From Asticcacaulis excentricus (GTDB lineage Bacteria > Pseudomonadota > Alphaproteobacteria > Caulobacterales > Caulobacteraceae), in assembly GCF_003966695.1 (NCBI RefSeq), contig NZ_AP018827.1, forward strand, positions 1,116,001-1,180,000: a stretch of 64,000 nucleotides of DNA. The letters run 5' to 3'. Of this stretch, positions 8,525 through 16,459 are shown one piece after another. The notes under the pieces are model-generated. The model was given only the letters and a program-made list of their open reading frames with translations. It was not told the origin of the DNA and did no database searches. The position numbers and the translations under genes were made by a program. Each line of letters begins with the position of its first letter. Within the stretch, counting starts at the first letter, position 1.

Positions 8525-9190
8525 TTACGGCTTGACCTTGGCGAAGCGGAAGCGCTTGCCCTGACGGTTGAAGTCCACCATTTGCGGCGTCACATCAAAG
8601 CCGACCAGAACCTCGAAATTCGAGCCCGCCACGGTCGAAGAGGCGCGCGGAATGACGATGTTTTCAACGCGGGTGGCCACATCCACCGTTTGCTGACCGT
8701 TAAAGCGCACCGGCAGGTCAAAATATTCCTTGGCCAGTACCGCCTTGTCGCGGTCGGTCACCGCCACCCAATAGCGATAGGTGTTGGTATCGGCCGGGGC
8801 CTTCGGGCCCTTGCCCAGCGAGAAGCCGATGATCATGGCGATTTCAATCGGCTGATCACCCTTATAGGCGCAATCCGACGCGACGCCGTTGATCTGACCG
8901 GTCCAGGTGGCGTCAGACGAGGCTTCCTTGTTATCCGCAAATTCGTGATAGCGAGCGGCTTCGTACAGCACCTTCACATAGGGGCACGGACCATCCGCAC
9001 GACGCTTGGCCAGACGGAGGTCCTTCTGTTCCCACTCTTCTTCCTTCTTGGCGCGCTTTGACGCGTCATCTTCCGATTGATCGCGGTCACGGTCGCGATT
9101 CTGAGCCGAGGCAAGACCGGGCAGAATCGCCGCCGAGGCGACACCGGCCAGCGACAGACCAATCAGAAGCGCACGCAATTTGGAAGACAT
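8525..9190 (-). CDS. Secreted/periplasmic protein of unknown function
   Basis: A 221-residue protein with a clear Sec signal peptide (hydrophobic core about 8-25, likely cleavage after LASA, before QNRDRDRD). A short charged repeat-like stretch (Arg/Asp then Lys/Glu, about 30-60) is followed by a folded domain with two cysteines that could pair (GPCPYVKVLYEAARYHEF and ASDCAYKG) and a conserved-looking WVAVTDRDKAVLAKEYFDLPVRF segment. Similar proteins occur in Caulobacterales as far as I recall. It appears monocistronic. I cannot assign a function. Confidence 0.7.
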   Translation of the reverse strand: MSSKLRALLIGLSLAGVASAAILPGLASAQNRDRDRDQSEDDASKRAKKEEEWEQKDLRLAKRRADGPCPYVKVLYEAARYHEFADNKEASSDATWTGQINGVASDCAYKGDQPIEIAMIIGFSLGKGPKAPADTNTYRYWVAVTDRDKAVLAKEYFDLPVRFNGQQTVDVATRVENIVIPRASSTVAGSNFEVLVGFDVTPQMVDFNRQGKRFRFAKVKP

Positions 9191-9369
9191 TCAGGTCTCT
9201 TGAGCTTGAAAAGGCGAAAGGGCGCCGCGAAGCGCCCCCACTTAGTAGCGTCTCGCCTGCGAATTTCAAAGAGCTAAAGAGGGATGTGGGCGACTTCATG
9301 GCGAAGCGGTGTTGTGTATGATGCACAAACTCTATGGCGCGCCGCCGCGAAAGCGCTTATCTAAGCCCC

Positions 9370-10320
9370 ATGCCTGATGCCCTTACTCTCAAACTGGCGA
9401 CCCCGCGCGGTTTCTGCGCCGGAGTCGATCGCGCCATTCAGATCGTCGAACGCGCCCTCGAACTTTACGGCGCGCCGGTCTATGTGCGCCATGAGATCGT
9501 CCACAACAAACACGTCGTGGATCGTCTGAAAGGCCTGGGCGCGGTGTTCGTCAAGGAACTGGATCAGTGTCCGCCGGACCGCCCGGTGGTGTTTTCGGCG
9601 CACGGCGTGCCGAAATCGGTCCCGGCCGAAGCGCAATCGCGTCAGATGTTTTTTCTTGATGCCACCTGCCCGCTGGTGTCCAAGGTGCATGTGGAGGCCG
9701 AACGCCATCACGAAGCCGGGCGTGAAATCCTGCTGATCGGCCACGCCGGCCACCCCGAAGTCATTGGCACCATGGGGCAATTGCCCGAAGGCGTGGTCAA
9801 GCTGATCGAAACGGTCGAAGACGCCCGCAGCTTTCAGCCCGCCGACCCGAAAAACCTCGCCTTCGTTACCCAAACCACCCTGTCGGTCGATGACACCGCC
9901 GATATCGTGGCCGAGCTTAAGGCGCGCTTCCCGGACATCTCCCTGCCGCACAAGGAAGACATCTGCTACGCCACCACCAACCGTCAGGAGGCGGTGAAGC
10001 GCGTGGCCGAAGACTGCGACCTTTTCCTCGTCATCGGGTCAAAAAAATCATCTAACTCACAGCGTCTGGTCGAGGTGGCCCTGCGCGCCGGGGCCCGTAG
10101 CGCGTATCTGATCGACGACGCGTCGGAGGTGGACTGGAACTGGTTCGACGGCGCGCAAACGGTGGGTATGTCCGCCGGAGCCTCGGCGCCGGAAAACCTG
10201 ATCGAAGACCTGATCAAGGCCATTCACGCGCGCTTCGACGTGTCGATGAGCGAGGACAATGGCGTGCGCGAAACCGTGACCTTCAAGCTGCCGCGCGTCC
10301 TGACCGAAGCGTCCGCCTGA
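9370..10320 (+). CDS. ispH: 4-hydroxy-3-methylbut-2-enyl diphosphate reductase
   Basis: Last enzyme of the MEP isoprenoid pathway; an iron-sulfur reductase that makes IPP and DMAPP. It has 316 residues from ATG 9370. The three cluster ligands are visible: C16 in [14 protein letters not shown]100 in [11 protein letters not shown] and C199 in [12 protein letters not shown] start at 9334 would add [12 protein letters not shown], which is unlike the family, so the later ATG is preferred even though neither has a strong ribosome site. It is followed by rnhA after one base, so the two form an operon. Confidence 0.96.
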   Translation: MPDALTLKLATPRGFCAGVDRAIQIVERALELYGAPVYVRHEIVHNKHVVDRLKGLGAVFVKELDQCPPDRPVVFSAHGVPKSVPAEAQSRQMFFLDATCPLVSKVHVEAERHHEAGREILLIGHAGHPEVIGTMGQLPEGVVKLIETVEDARSFQPADPKNLAFVTQTTLSVDDTADIVAELKARFPDISLPHKEDICYATTNRQEAVKRVAEDCDLFLVIGSKKSSNSQRLVEVALRAGARSAYLIDDASEVDWNWFDGAQTVGMSAGASAPENLIEDLIKAIHARFDVSMSEDNGVRETVTFKLPRVLTEASA

Positions 10321-10321
10321 G

Positions 10322-10765
10322 ATGAAGAAGGTCACCATCTATACCGACGGGGCCTGCAAGGGTAATCCCGGCAAGGGCGGCTGGGGCGCGATCCTCACCT
10401 TCGGCCCGCATGAGAAGGAACTCTACGGCTATGAAGCCGAGACGACCAATAACCGCATGGAGTTGATGGCCGTCATCATGGCGCTGGAGGCGCTGAAAGA
10501 GCCCTGCGAAATCGACCTGCACGCCGACAGCCAGTACGTCCTCAAAGGCATCAAGGAGTGGATTCACGGCTGGAAGGCGCGCGGCTGGAAGACCGCTGAC
10601 AAGAAGCCGGTGAAAAATGACGACCTGTGGATGCGCCTCGACGCGGCCCGTCAGCGGCACAAGATCCACTGGCACTGGGTCAAGGGCCACGCCGGGCACG
10701 AGATGAACGAACGCGCCGATGGGCTGGCCAACAAGGCGATTACGGAAGCGACGGCGGCGTTTTAA
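10322..10765 (+). CDS. rnhA: Ribonuclease HI
   Basis: Cleaves RNA in RNA-DNA hybrids. At 147 residues it is the usual bacterial size. All four catalytic acids are present: D9 ([11 protein letters not shown]), E47 (NNRMELMAV), D69 (HADSQYVL) and D133 (ERADGLAN). The family's active-site histidine is in KGHAGHEMN. It starts one base after the ispH stop, so it is translated from the same message. Confidence 0.98.
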   Translation: MKKVTIYTDGACKGNPGKGGWGAILTFGPHEKELYGYEAETTNNRMELMAVIMALEALKEPCEIDLHADSQYVLKGIKEWIHGWKARGWKTADKKPVKNDDLWMRLDAARQRHKIHWHWVKGHAGHEMNERADGLANKAITEATAAF

Positions 10766-10770
10766 AAAGA

Positions 10771-10830
10771 GTGTGGGGCCCGGCGCTCAGGCCGCGAAGC
10801 GTTAGCGCGCGATAAAGGCCCCGTGTCTTT
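10771..10830 (+). terminator. Probable terminator after rnhA
   Basis: GGGGCC near 10776 can pair with GGCCCC near 10817, closing a GC-rich inner part; TCTTTTCCTTT follows. The loop is large and imperfect, so this is a tentative call. Confidence 0.4.
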
Positions 10831-10834
10831 TCCT

Positions 10835-11221
10835 TTAATCGAAGTCGAAAATATCCAGCATATCGAAGCCCTTTTTCTTCTTGCGATGGCCGTACTTGTC
10901 GTACTCGATCTTGCGACCGTACTTGTCGTATTCGACGGGCCGCCCGTACTTGTCTACCTGAGGCGGGCGTTGCTGATGATAGGGCTGCTGCGGATAGGGT
11001 TGCGGCGGTTGCTGGTAGTGCGGCTGTTGCGGCGGCACATAGGGGGCCGGTTGCGGCGTGGGCTGCGCCACAGTGCCACCGGCGGCCAGCGACAAAAGCT
11101 TTTCCAGTTCGCCGCGATCCAGCCAGACGCCACGACACTGGGTGCAGACGTCGATCAGTATGCCCTCCTTCAAAACCTCACGGAAGTCACCCCGGCAGAC
11201 GGGACACTGAAGGGCAGACAT
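10835..11221 (-). CDS. Zinc-ribbon (zf-TFIIB-type) protein with DKYG repeats
   Basis: A 128-residue protein starting at ATG 11221 behind GGAGAG. Residues 1-40 are a TFIIB-like zinc ribbon with two Cys pairs, CPVCRGDF and CTQCRGVWLDRGELEKL. The middle (about 50-95) is a Pro/Gln/Tyr-rich low-complexity linker. The C-terminus has three near-identical copies of a DKYGR-x-x-E-Y unit (about 9 residues each) and ends in a basic KKKKGFDMLDIFDFD. Such ribbons are often stand-alone and of unknown role. A longer upstream start would add Cys-rich residues without a ribosome site. Confidence 0.8.
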   Translation of the reverse strand: MSALQCPVCRGDFREVLKEGILIDVCTQCRGVWLDRGELEKLLSLAAGGTVAQPTPQPAPYVPPQQPHYQQPPQPYPQQPYHQQRPPQVDKYGRPVEYDKYGRKIEYDKYGHRKKKKGFDMLDIFDFD

Positions 11222-11316
11222 GCTTTCTCTCCTGTAAAAGATCGTACAGCAGAGACATTGGCCCATAATGGGCACGCTTCAAGAGCCATTGCCGTACGCA
11301 ATCGGTTCCACGGCGC

Positions 11317-13428
11317 TTAATTCCCGAATTTGTAGTTCAGCGCCAGCTTTACCGCCCGACCATAATAGAATTGCTCGGCCTGTGTGCGGTAGCGCGCCGT
11401 CACCGTGCGGCTTTCATTGGACTGAGGGCCCAGCAGGTTGGTGCCTGTCGCCACAAGGGTCAGTTTTTTGTTTAGCGGATGCGACCAACTGATCTCGGTG
11501 CTCCAGTTGACACCCGAACGCGACTGTAAGCCCCGATTTTGCATCACGGTCGCCGAGAACTGATACTGATCGCCGCTCAGGCCCGCGCGCTTGGGGCCAT
11601 CATATTGCAGCATCGGTTTGACCATCCAGAAGGTCGCCTCGCGCGGCCCGCCCGCCTCAATGGCTTCCGAACGGTTGCGGGTGAAGCTAGCGCTGCCGCT
11701 CTGGCTCCAGCGCCCCTTGCCCGGCAGACGCTTGACCGGAAAGCGCCAGTTGACGTCAAACCCGGCATACTGGGTCTGGCCGCGATTGACCGGCCGCGAC
11801 AGGATGACCTCGCCGTCGATCAGGGTGTTGACGTTTTCGATAGCGTTACTGGCTTCACGCATGAACAAGCTCGCGCCCCACAACGAGTCCTTGTGCTCCC
11901 AGTCGTAGCTGGCCTCCAGCGAATTGACGAGGACGAGCGCCAGATCGGGATTACCGCTCTGCGCCCAGGTCAATGACCCGCGCAGAATTTGCGGGTCATA
12001 TTGCCCAAGATTGATCGGATCGAGGCGGCGGCTGTAGCTAAGGCGTATTTTGCCATCCTCGCCCCAGGCCCGACTGAGGTGCAGGGAGGGGAACCATTCC
12101 GTCTCCCCGCCCCGCCGCCCGGCAATATCGCGGCGGCGATCTTCGACACGCAGACCCGGCATGGCCGTCCACTTGCCCGACAGGGGCCACTGCAGGGTCA
12201 CATAGGCCGCGGCCGTTGTTTCGCGCCCGGCAAAGCGGCTGTCGTAGTCGATCAGTCCCGGCATATCGCTGTCGAGTGATCGCGCCATACGCAGCCTCTG
12301 TCTCTGCCAGTCGAAACCGGCACTGAGCAGTTTGTTACCCCCCAGCGGCTTCTCGTAATCGGCCTTGATCTCCTGCCCATGGTCTCGCTGAATATCGCTG
12401 ACGCGATTGGTGCCCGTACTCGCGCCCATGTACGCATAGAGCGTGGAATCGCGCGTATGGTTCAGTTCGTCGCTCACCTCGACTGTCAGGCGTTCCCCTT
12501 TGTCATCGGCAAAGGTGTAGTTCAGTTCGTAAGCCCACAGGCGCAGGAACCACGGCTCATAGGCGCGTTCACGCGTCATCCCTTCGGCGCTGTCGTCATA
12601 GGCCGTCAGGTTATTGCCGGTCCAACTGGCCTCACTTTGCCGAACCTTCAGCTTCAGTGAACTGCGCGGCCCCAGCTTGTAGCCCCCGCGCAAACCGACA
12701 TTGCGCCATTCGTTGTCACCGATATTGATGCCTTCTTCGCGCAGACGGCCCGTCACCTGCCCCTGCGCGTTGATATAGTCACGTGTGGTAAACGAGCGAT
12801 TTTTCGTCGGGCCGCCATTGGCAGACAGGTTCAGCCCCCACGACCACGGCCCCTTGCCGTCGTCATAGCTGAGAGTGGCCCCATAGCGATCACGCGAGTG
12901 CGCCCAGAGCGAGGCAGACCCTCTGCGCACGACCTTACCGCGCGGCTTTTTGGTGATGATATTGATAATGCCTTTGCTGGTGGCCGCCGCGTACTGGGCC
13001 GAAGGGTTGGTGATGACCTCAATGCGCTCGATCTCCGATGCCGGCAGCATACGCAGCACCTGCTTGCCCTCCGCCGGAGGCTTGCCATCGACCCAGATGG
13101 TCACACCGGAGTCGCCGCGCAGAAGAACCTTGTCATCGGGGGTGACGGTGACCGAGGGCACCTTGGACAACACATCGCTCAATTGCCCGGTGGTCGCCTG
13201 CGGGTCGGTCTTAATGTCATAGACGCGACGGTCGATGCGCGTGCCGGCGCTTTTGCTGGCGGTGACGGTGATTTCTTCGATGGCTTCGCCGGGTTTGGCG
13301 TCTTTTTCAGCGGTGGCAGGCGCCGCTTGAGCGGTTTGCGTGGCCTCTTGCGCCTGAACCGCCGTCGCCAGCGCCAATCCCGCCAGCAGCCCGGCGGCGG
13401 CCGCCCCATAAACCAAGCCTCTCTTCAT
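11317..13428 (-). CDS. TonB-dependent outer membrane receptor
   Basis: Outer membrane beta-barrel of about 703 residues. The signal peptide ends near AVQAQ. A TonB-box-like EEITVTAS lies about residues 51-58, then a plug domain with VTVTPDDKVLLRGDSGVTIWVDGKP and a barrel of the OMP_b-brl_3 type ending in LALNYKFGN. ATG 13428 follows a GGGGGG ribosome site; the TTG four codons upstream is less likely. It stands alone with no transport or regulatory neighbour, so the ligand cannot be inferred. The short plug and barrel resemble small siderophore- or peptide-type receptors rather than the large sugar receptors. Confidence 0.92.
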   Translation of the reverse strand: MKRGLVYGAAAAGLLAGLALATAVQAQEATQTAQAAPATAEKDAKPGEAIEEITVTASKSAGTRIDRRVYDIKTDPQATTGQLSDVLSKVPSVTVTPDDKVLLRGDSGVTIWVDGKPPAEGKQVLRMLPASEIERIEVITNPSAQYAAATSKGIINIITKKPRGKVVRRGSASLWAHSRDRYGATLSYDDGKGPWSWGLNLSANGGPTKNRSFTTRDYINAQGQVTGRLREEGINIGDNEWRNVGLRGGYKLGPRSSLKLKVRQSEASWTGNNLTAYDDSAEGMTRERAYEPWFLRLWAYELNYTFADDKGERLTVEVSDELNHTRDSTLYAYMGASTGTNRVSDIQRDHGQEIKADYEKPLGGNKLLSAGFDWQRQRLRMARSLDSDMPGLIDYDSRFAGRETTAAAYVTLQWPLSGKWTAMPGLRVEDRRRDIAGRRGGETEWFPSLHLSRAWGEDGKIRLSYSRRLDPINLGQYDPQILRGSLTWAQSGNPDLALVLVNSLEASYDWEHKDSLWGASLFMREASNAIENVNTLIDGEVILSRPVNRGQTQYAGFDVNWRFPVKRLPGKGRWSQSGSASFTRNRSEAIEAGGPREATFWMVKPMLQYDGPKRAGLSGDQYQFSATVMQNRGLQSRSGVNWSTEISWSHPLNKKLTLVATGTNLLGPQSNESRTVTARYRTQAEQFYYGRAVKLALNYKFGN

Positions 13429-13526
13429 CGAGCCCCCCAAAGTGTCGGCATCCCCTTATCCCACTGACACACGCAATCAAGGCGAGATTCCGGCAAACCC
13501 AACCTCAGCGACACACGAGCGCGTGA

Positions 13527-14048
13527 TCAGAGAGGGGTAAGGCCCTTGGCAAATCTCTGGGCATTCCACACATAGTGATCCGCCGACAGAGTGAGCCGCG
13601 CGATCTGATCTTCGGTCAGTTCGCGCGCCACCCGTGCCGGAGACCCGATCAGCAGCACCCCATCCGGGAAGACCTTGCCTTCCGGCACCAGCGCCCCGGA
13701 CCCGACGATCGAGTTCCGGCCGATCACCGCGCGATTGAGCACCACCGCATTGATGCCGATCAGGCTGTTGTCGCCGACCGTGCAACCGTGCAGCATGGCC
13801 TTGTGCCCGACTGTCACCCCCTCGCCGATCCTCAGGGGTGATCCGGGGTCGGAATGCAGCACCGATCCGTCCTGAATATTGCTGCGCGCCCCGATCATCA
13901 TGGGCTCGTTATCGGCGCGCAGTACGGCGTTGAACCATACGCTAGCGCCGTCCCCCAGGCGCACATCACCGATCACCTGCGCCGAAGGCGCGATCCAAAC
14001 GCCTTCGCCCAGCGTTGGCGAAACGCCGTCCAAAGCAAAAACCGTCAT
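13527..14048 (-). CDS. Gamma-carbonic-anhydrase-like left-handed beta-helix protein
   Basis: A 173-residue hexapeptide-repeat protein of the gamma-CA/YrdA family. Left-handed beta-helix turns are visible as [LIV]GxxxxI-type repeats through residues 15-130. The zinc-ligand histidines of the family appear in SVLHSDPG and [10 protein letters not shown]. The C-terminal helix ([24 protein letters not shown]) is typical. ATG 14048 has a GGGAGGAC ribosome site. Many members lack demonstrated carbonic anhydrase activity, so the precise reaction is open. Confidence 0.93.
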   Translation of the reverse strand: MTVFALDGVSPTLGEGVWIAPSAQVIGDVRLGDGASVWFNAVLRADNEPMMIGARSNIQDGSVLHSDPGSPLRIGEGVTVGHKAMLHGCTVGDNSLIGINAVVLNRAVIGRNSIVGSGALVPEGKVFPDGVLLIGSPARVARELTEDQIARLTLSADHYVWNAQRFAKGLTPL

Positions 14049-14405
14049 CGCGGCCCTGTCCTCCCGATTGTTTCCTTACGCTTATGAGCGTGAGATAGGG
14101 CCCGTGGCAAGCCTTGGGCGGTCGTCGCGCGAAATTCCATTATTTCGCGTATGCACAAAAGTTTTCCACAACCCATTTAAGAACTCGGTAAGCATTCTGC
14201 CGGAATCTGGTACTGTTCTTCAGGGGGAATCACCAGAGCCCCCCAACAGGACCCGGCGACATCCGGCCCGTTACCTTTCAAGAGGTTTTCAGTGGCTCAC
14301 AGGTACGTGTTTGCACCCGAAAATGTCCCCCCGCCCCCGGCGGTGCGGCCCCAAGGATGCGACACACCCGGACGCGCCCGCCTTTCCTCCCCTGACGCAT
14401 ACGCG

Positions 14406-14438
14406 AAGACGAACCCTTACCCGGTTTCGTCTTTTTTT
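14406..14438 (+). terminator. Intrinsic terminator inside the phoH leader
   Basis: Stem AAGACGAA (from 14406) pairs with TTTCGTCTT (to about 14433) around CCCTTACCCGG, followed by a run of seven T residues. No gene on this strand ends just upstream, so it must end a non-coding transcript or attenuate phoH. Confidence 0.75.
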
Positions 14439-14463
14439 GTGCCTCAAATCCCGCTCTTGCTGA

Positions 14464-14512
14464 CGCGCACTGACCGGACGCCTGCACTGCGTTCCGGCTG
14501 GCGCTCTTTTTT
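14464..14512 (+). terminator. Second terminator-like hairpin next to the phoH start
   Basis: Nested arms GCGC/GCGC and CCGGACGC/GCGTTCCGG, then a T-run (14506-14512) that runs straight into the AAGGAGG ribosome site (14513-14519) six bases before ATG 14525. The geometry fits a regulated leader hairpin. Confidence 0.6.
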
Positions 14513-14524
14513 AAGGAGGCTGTC

Positions 14525-15292
14525 ATGACCAAGCGTTCCACCAAGCGTTTTCTGCGCGAAGGTACTCTCGATGCCGAAGAATATGCCCGCGACACCAAGG
14601 TGCGCCGCATTTCCGTGCATCACGCCGCCTGGTCGCCGGTAGCCCCAGCAAACGAAGAAAGGGACCAGAGCTACGTCAAAACCATCAAGGCCAAGTCCGA
14701 TGGACAGGCGCAGCTTCTGACCGCCATTGACGAGAAAAACCTCGTTCTGGCGTTGGGGCCGGCAGGGACGGGCAAGACCTACCTCGCCATCGCCAAGGCC
14801 GTTGAGGCGCTGGAGGCCGGGAAGGTCGGCCGCATCGTCCTGTCGCGCCCGGCGGTCGAGGCCGGGGAGTCGATCGGCTTCCTGCCCGGCGATATGGAGG
14901 ACAAGCTGGCCCCCTATCTGCGCCCCCTGTACGACGCCCTGACCGATCGCCTCAGCATGAAGCGCGTCAAGGCGCTAATGCAGGAAGGCCTGATCGAGAT
15001 TGCGCCGGTCGGCTATATGCGCGGCCGCACGCTGAACAACGCCTTTGTGGTCATCGACGAAGCACAGAACTGCACCTATACGCAGCTCAAAATGCTGCTG
15101 ACGCGCCTCGGATGGAACTCGACCATGATCGTCACCGGTGACCCGAACCAGTCGGACCTGCTGCCCGGCCTGTCGGGTCTGGCCGATGTGGCGGCGAAGT
15201 TCGAAACACTCGATACCGTGGCCGTGGTGCAGTTGAAGGACAAGGACATCGTCCGTCACCCGCTGGTCGCACAAATGCTCGGCGTTTTGTAA
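14525..15292 (+). CDS. phoH: PhoH family ATPase
   Basis: A 255-residue PhoH-type P-loop ATPase, probably acting in RNA metabolism. Walker A is GPAGTGKTYLA (about residues 78-88), followed by the conserved RPAVEAGESIGFLPGDMEDKL block and Walker B VVIDEAQN, then TRLGWNSTMIVTGDPNQSDL. The AAGGAGG ribosome site is strong. It is shorter than the ybeY-linked PhoH-like proteins and has no ybeY neighbour, so it may be a second paralogue. The leader upstream suggests transcript-level control. Confidence 0.93.
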   Translation: MTKRSTKRFLREGTLDAEEYARDTKVRRISVHHAAWSPVAPANEERDQSYVKTIKAKSDGQAQLLTAIDEKNLVLALGPAGTGKTYLAIAKAVEALEAGKVGRIVLSRPAVEAGESIGFLPGDMEDKLAPYLRPLYDALTDRLSMKRVKALMQEGLIEIAPVGYMRGRTLNNAFVVIDEAQNCTYTQLKMLLTRLGWNSTMIVTGDPNQSDLLPGLSGLADVAAKFETLDTVAVVQLKDKDIVRHPLVAQMLGVL

Positions 15293-15328
15293 GCGCAGGC
15301 ACATCGCGAAAGCAAAAATTTAAAATGG

Positions 15329-15360
15329 AAAGGGCGGGGGGCTCTCCGCCCTTTTCTTTT
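15329..15360. terminator. Intrinsic terminator between phoH and the hydrolase gene
   Basis: AAGGGCGG/CCGCCCTT hairpin with a T-rich tail on the plus strand (TTTTCTTTT to 15360). It ends phoH, and the A-rich left flank allows weaker action on the convergent gene. Confidence 0.85.
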
Positions 15361-15373
15361 AACCCCGGAAAAA

Positions 15374-16459
15374 CTACAGCACGAGCGGGCGATAGGCCGT
15401 CGGGGTCACACTGAAATCAGCGCGCAGGGCCTGACGGCGCGGCGTGTCGGAGAAGCCGATATGCACCCACGTCCCCTCATAGATCAGCTGATCAAACACG
15501 ATATCGCTGGCCATGATCTTGCGGCAGATATCGAGCGGCGTGCCAAAGCGCTGCGATACAAAATCCACCGCCCGGCCGATCATGTGGGCACTGGTCTTTG
15601 AGCCGCCGATTTTGGCATTAAGCGTCGGACCGCGATAGCCGCTGCGCACCGTGATGGGCTGCCCCAGAAGCGCACGCACCTTGTCCATGCGCTGCGCCGT
15701 GTCCTTGAGATTGGCCAGATGCTCAGGCGTCGGCGTGTTGTCGATGCCGTTGCGTTCCGCAATATCGGACTGGGTCAGTTCTTCCAGCGTGAAATACTGG
15801 CTGAGCGGCGTATAGCCCGGATAGCTGGGCGGCAGGACCGGCTCCGGCCACACCTGTTTGGCGCGTTCATATAGCGCCTTACGGTGATCGAGGCCGTTGG
15901 TCCCACCATTGATGATGCGCGTAATGCCGACAAGGTCATCGGCATCGGCCAGCGCGTTGAGGTTTTTGGCACGCCAGAAGGCCGCAGACGCACGCGCCGC
16001 CGTTTCCGCCTCCTCCAGCTTTTGCGGCTGCTCGGCCAGAGGCAGGCCCGTCAGTTCCCCGTAGCGCGTATAGTTGGCCCGCCCGGTGATCATAATAAAA
16101 CCGCGCCCGATATAGCGGAAGCCGTCGCCGGGCTCGACATTACCCAGTTCGGGGCGGTTGCCATAGATGGCTTCGGCAATGGCCGCCTTGCCTTCATTCA
16201 CCAGCCGCTGGGCGTTTTCCAGCGAGCCGACACGCTTGGGGAAGGTCTTGTAGAGGCCCTGCGCGCTGTAGTTCAGGTTTTCAACCAGTGCGCGGAAATT
16301 ATCGCACTCATGCGCCAGTTGCGCCATGAAGTGCGCGACCCGCCGTGGCGTGTCGATACCGTATTCGACCCGCGCCGCTTCCAGTGCCGGGGCATAGACG
16401 GCGATGCGCGTCGCATTGGCCTGCGGCGACAGGGCCTTGAGCGTGTCCGCCGTAATCAT
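15374..16459 (-). CDS. GH19-like / peptidase M15 fusion cell-wall hydrolase
   Basis: A 361-residue protein with two cell-wall-lytic modules. Residues 1 to about 205 resemble phage-type GH19 lysozyme/chitinase domains: FMAQLAHECDNF with the catalytic Glu, then GFRYIGRGFIMITGRANYTRYG and ITRIINGGTNGLDHR. Residues about 225-345 are a Peptidase_M15_3 (VanY-like) domain with YFTLEELTQSDIAERNGIDN, VRSGYRGPTLNAKIGGSKTSAHMIGRAVDF (metal ligands H and D) and GTWVHIGF. No signal peptide is visible, so export would need a holin-like or other route. Its ATG overlaps the upstream membrane-protein stop (TGATG), implying coupling. Confidence 0.88.
   Translation of the reverse strand: MITADTLKALSPQANATRIAVYAPALEAARVEYGIDTPRRVAHFMAQLAHECDNFRALVENLNYSAQGLYKTFPKRVGSLENAQRLVNEGKAAIAEAIYGNRPELGNVEPGDGFRYIGRGFIMITGRANYTRYGELTGLPLAEQPQKLEEAETAARASAAFWRAKNLNALADADDLVGITRIINGGTNGLDHRKALYERAKQVWPEPVLPPSYPGYTPLSQYFTLEELTQSDIAERNGIDNTPTPEHLANLKDTAQRMDKVRALLGQPITVRSGYRGPTLNAKIGGSKTSAHMIGRAVDFVSQRFGTPLDICRKIMASDIVFDQLIYEGTWVHIGFSDTPRRQALRADFSVTPTAYRPLVL

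Larger units (their letters stand above)
14049..14524 (+). promoter_or_regulatory. Long leader region of phoH
   Basis: About 475 bases with no credible gene. The part near 14195-14250 can form alternative hairpins: TCTGGT with ACCAGA, or GGGGG with CCCCC around an overlapping segment. Two terminator-like structures follow (listed separately), the second ending at the phoH ribosome site. This suggests an upstream small RNA, an attenuated leader, or both. No known RNA family was recognised with confidence. Confidence 0.45.

Noticed and set aside
14195-14440. Possible 6S RNA or tmRNA upstream of phoH
   Set aside because: The terminated non-coding region is suggestive, but I could not match the central bubble of 6S RNA or the acceptor and tag parts of tmRNA, so no RNA family is claimed.
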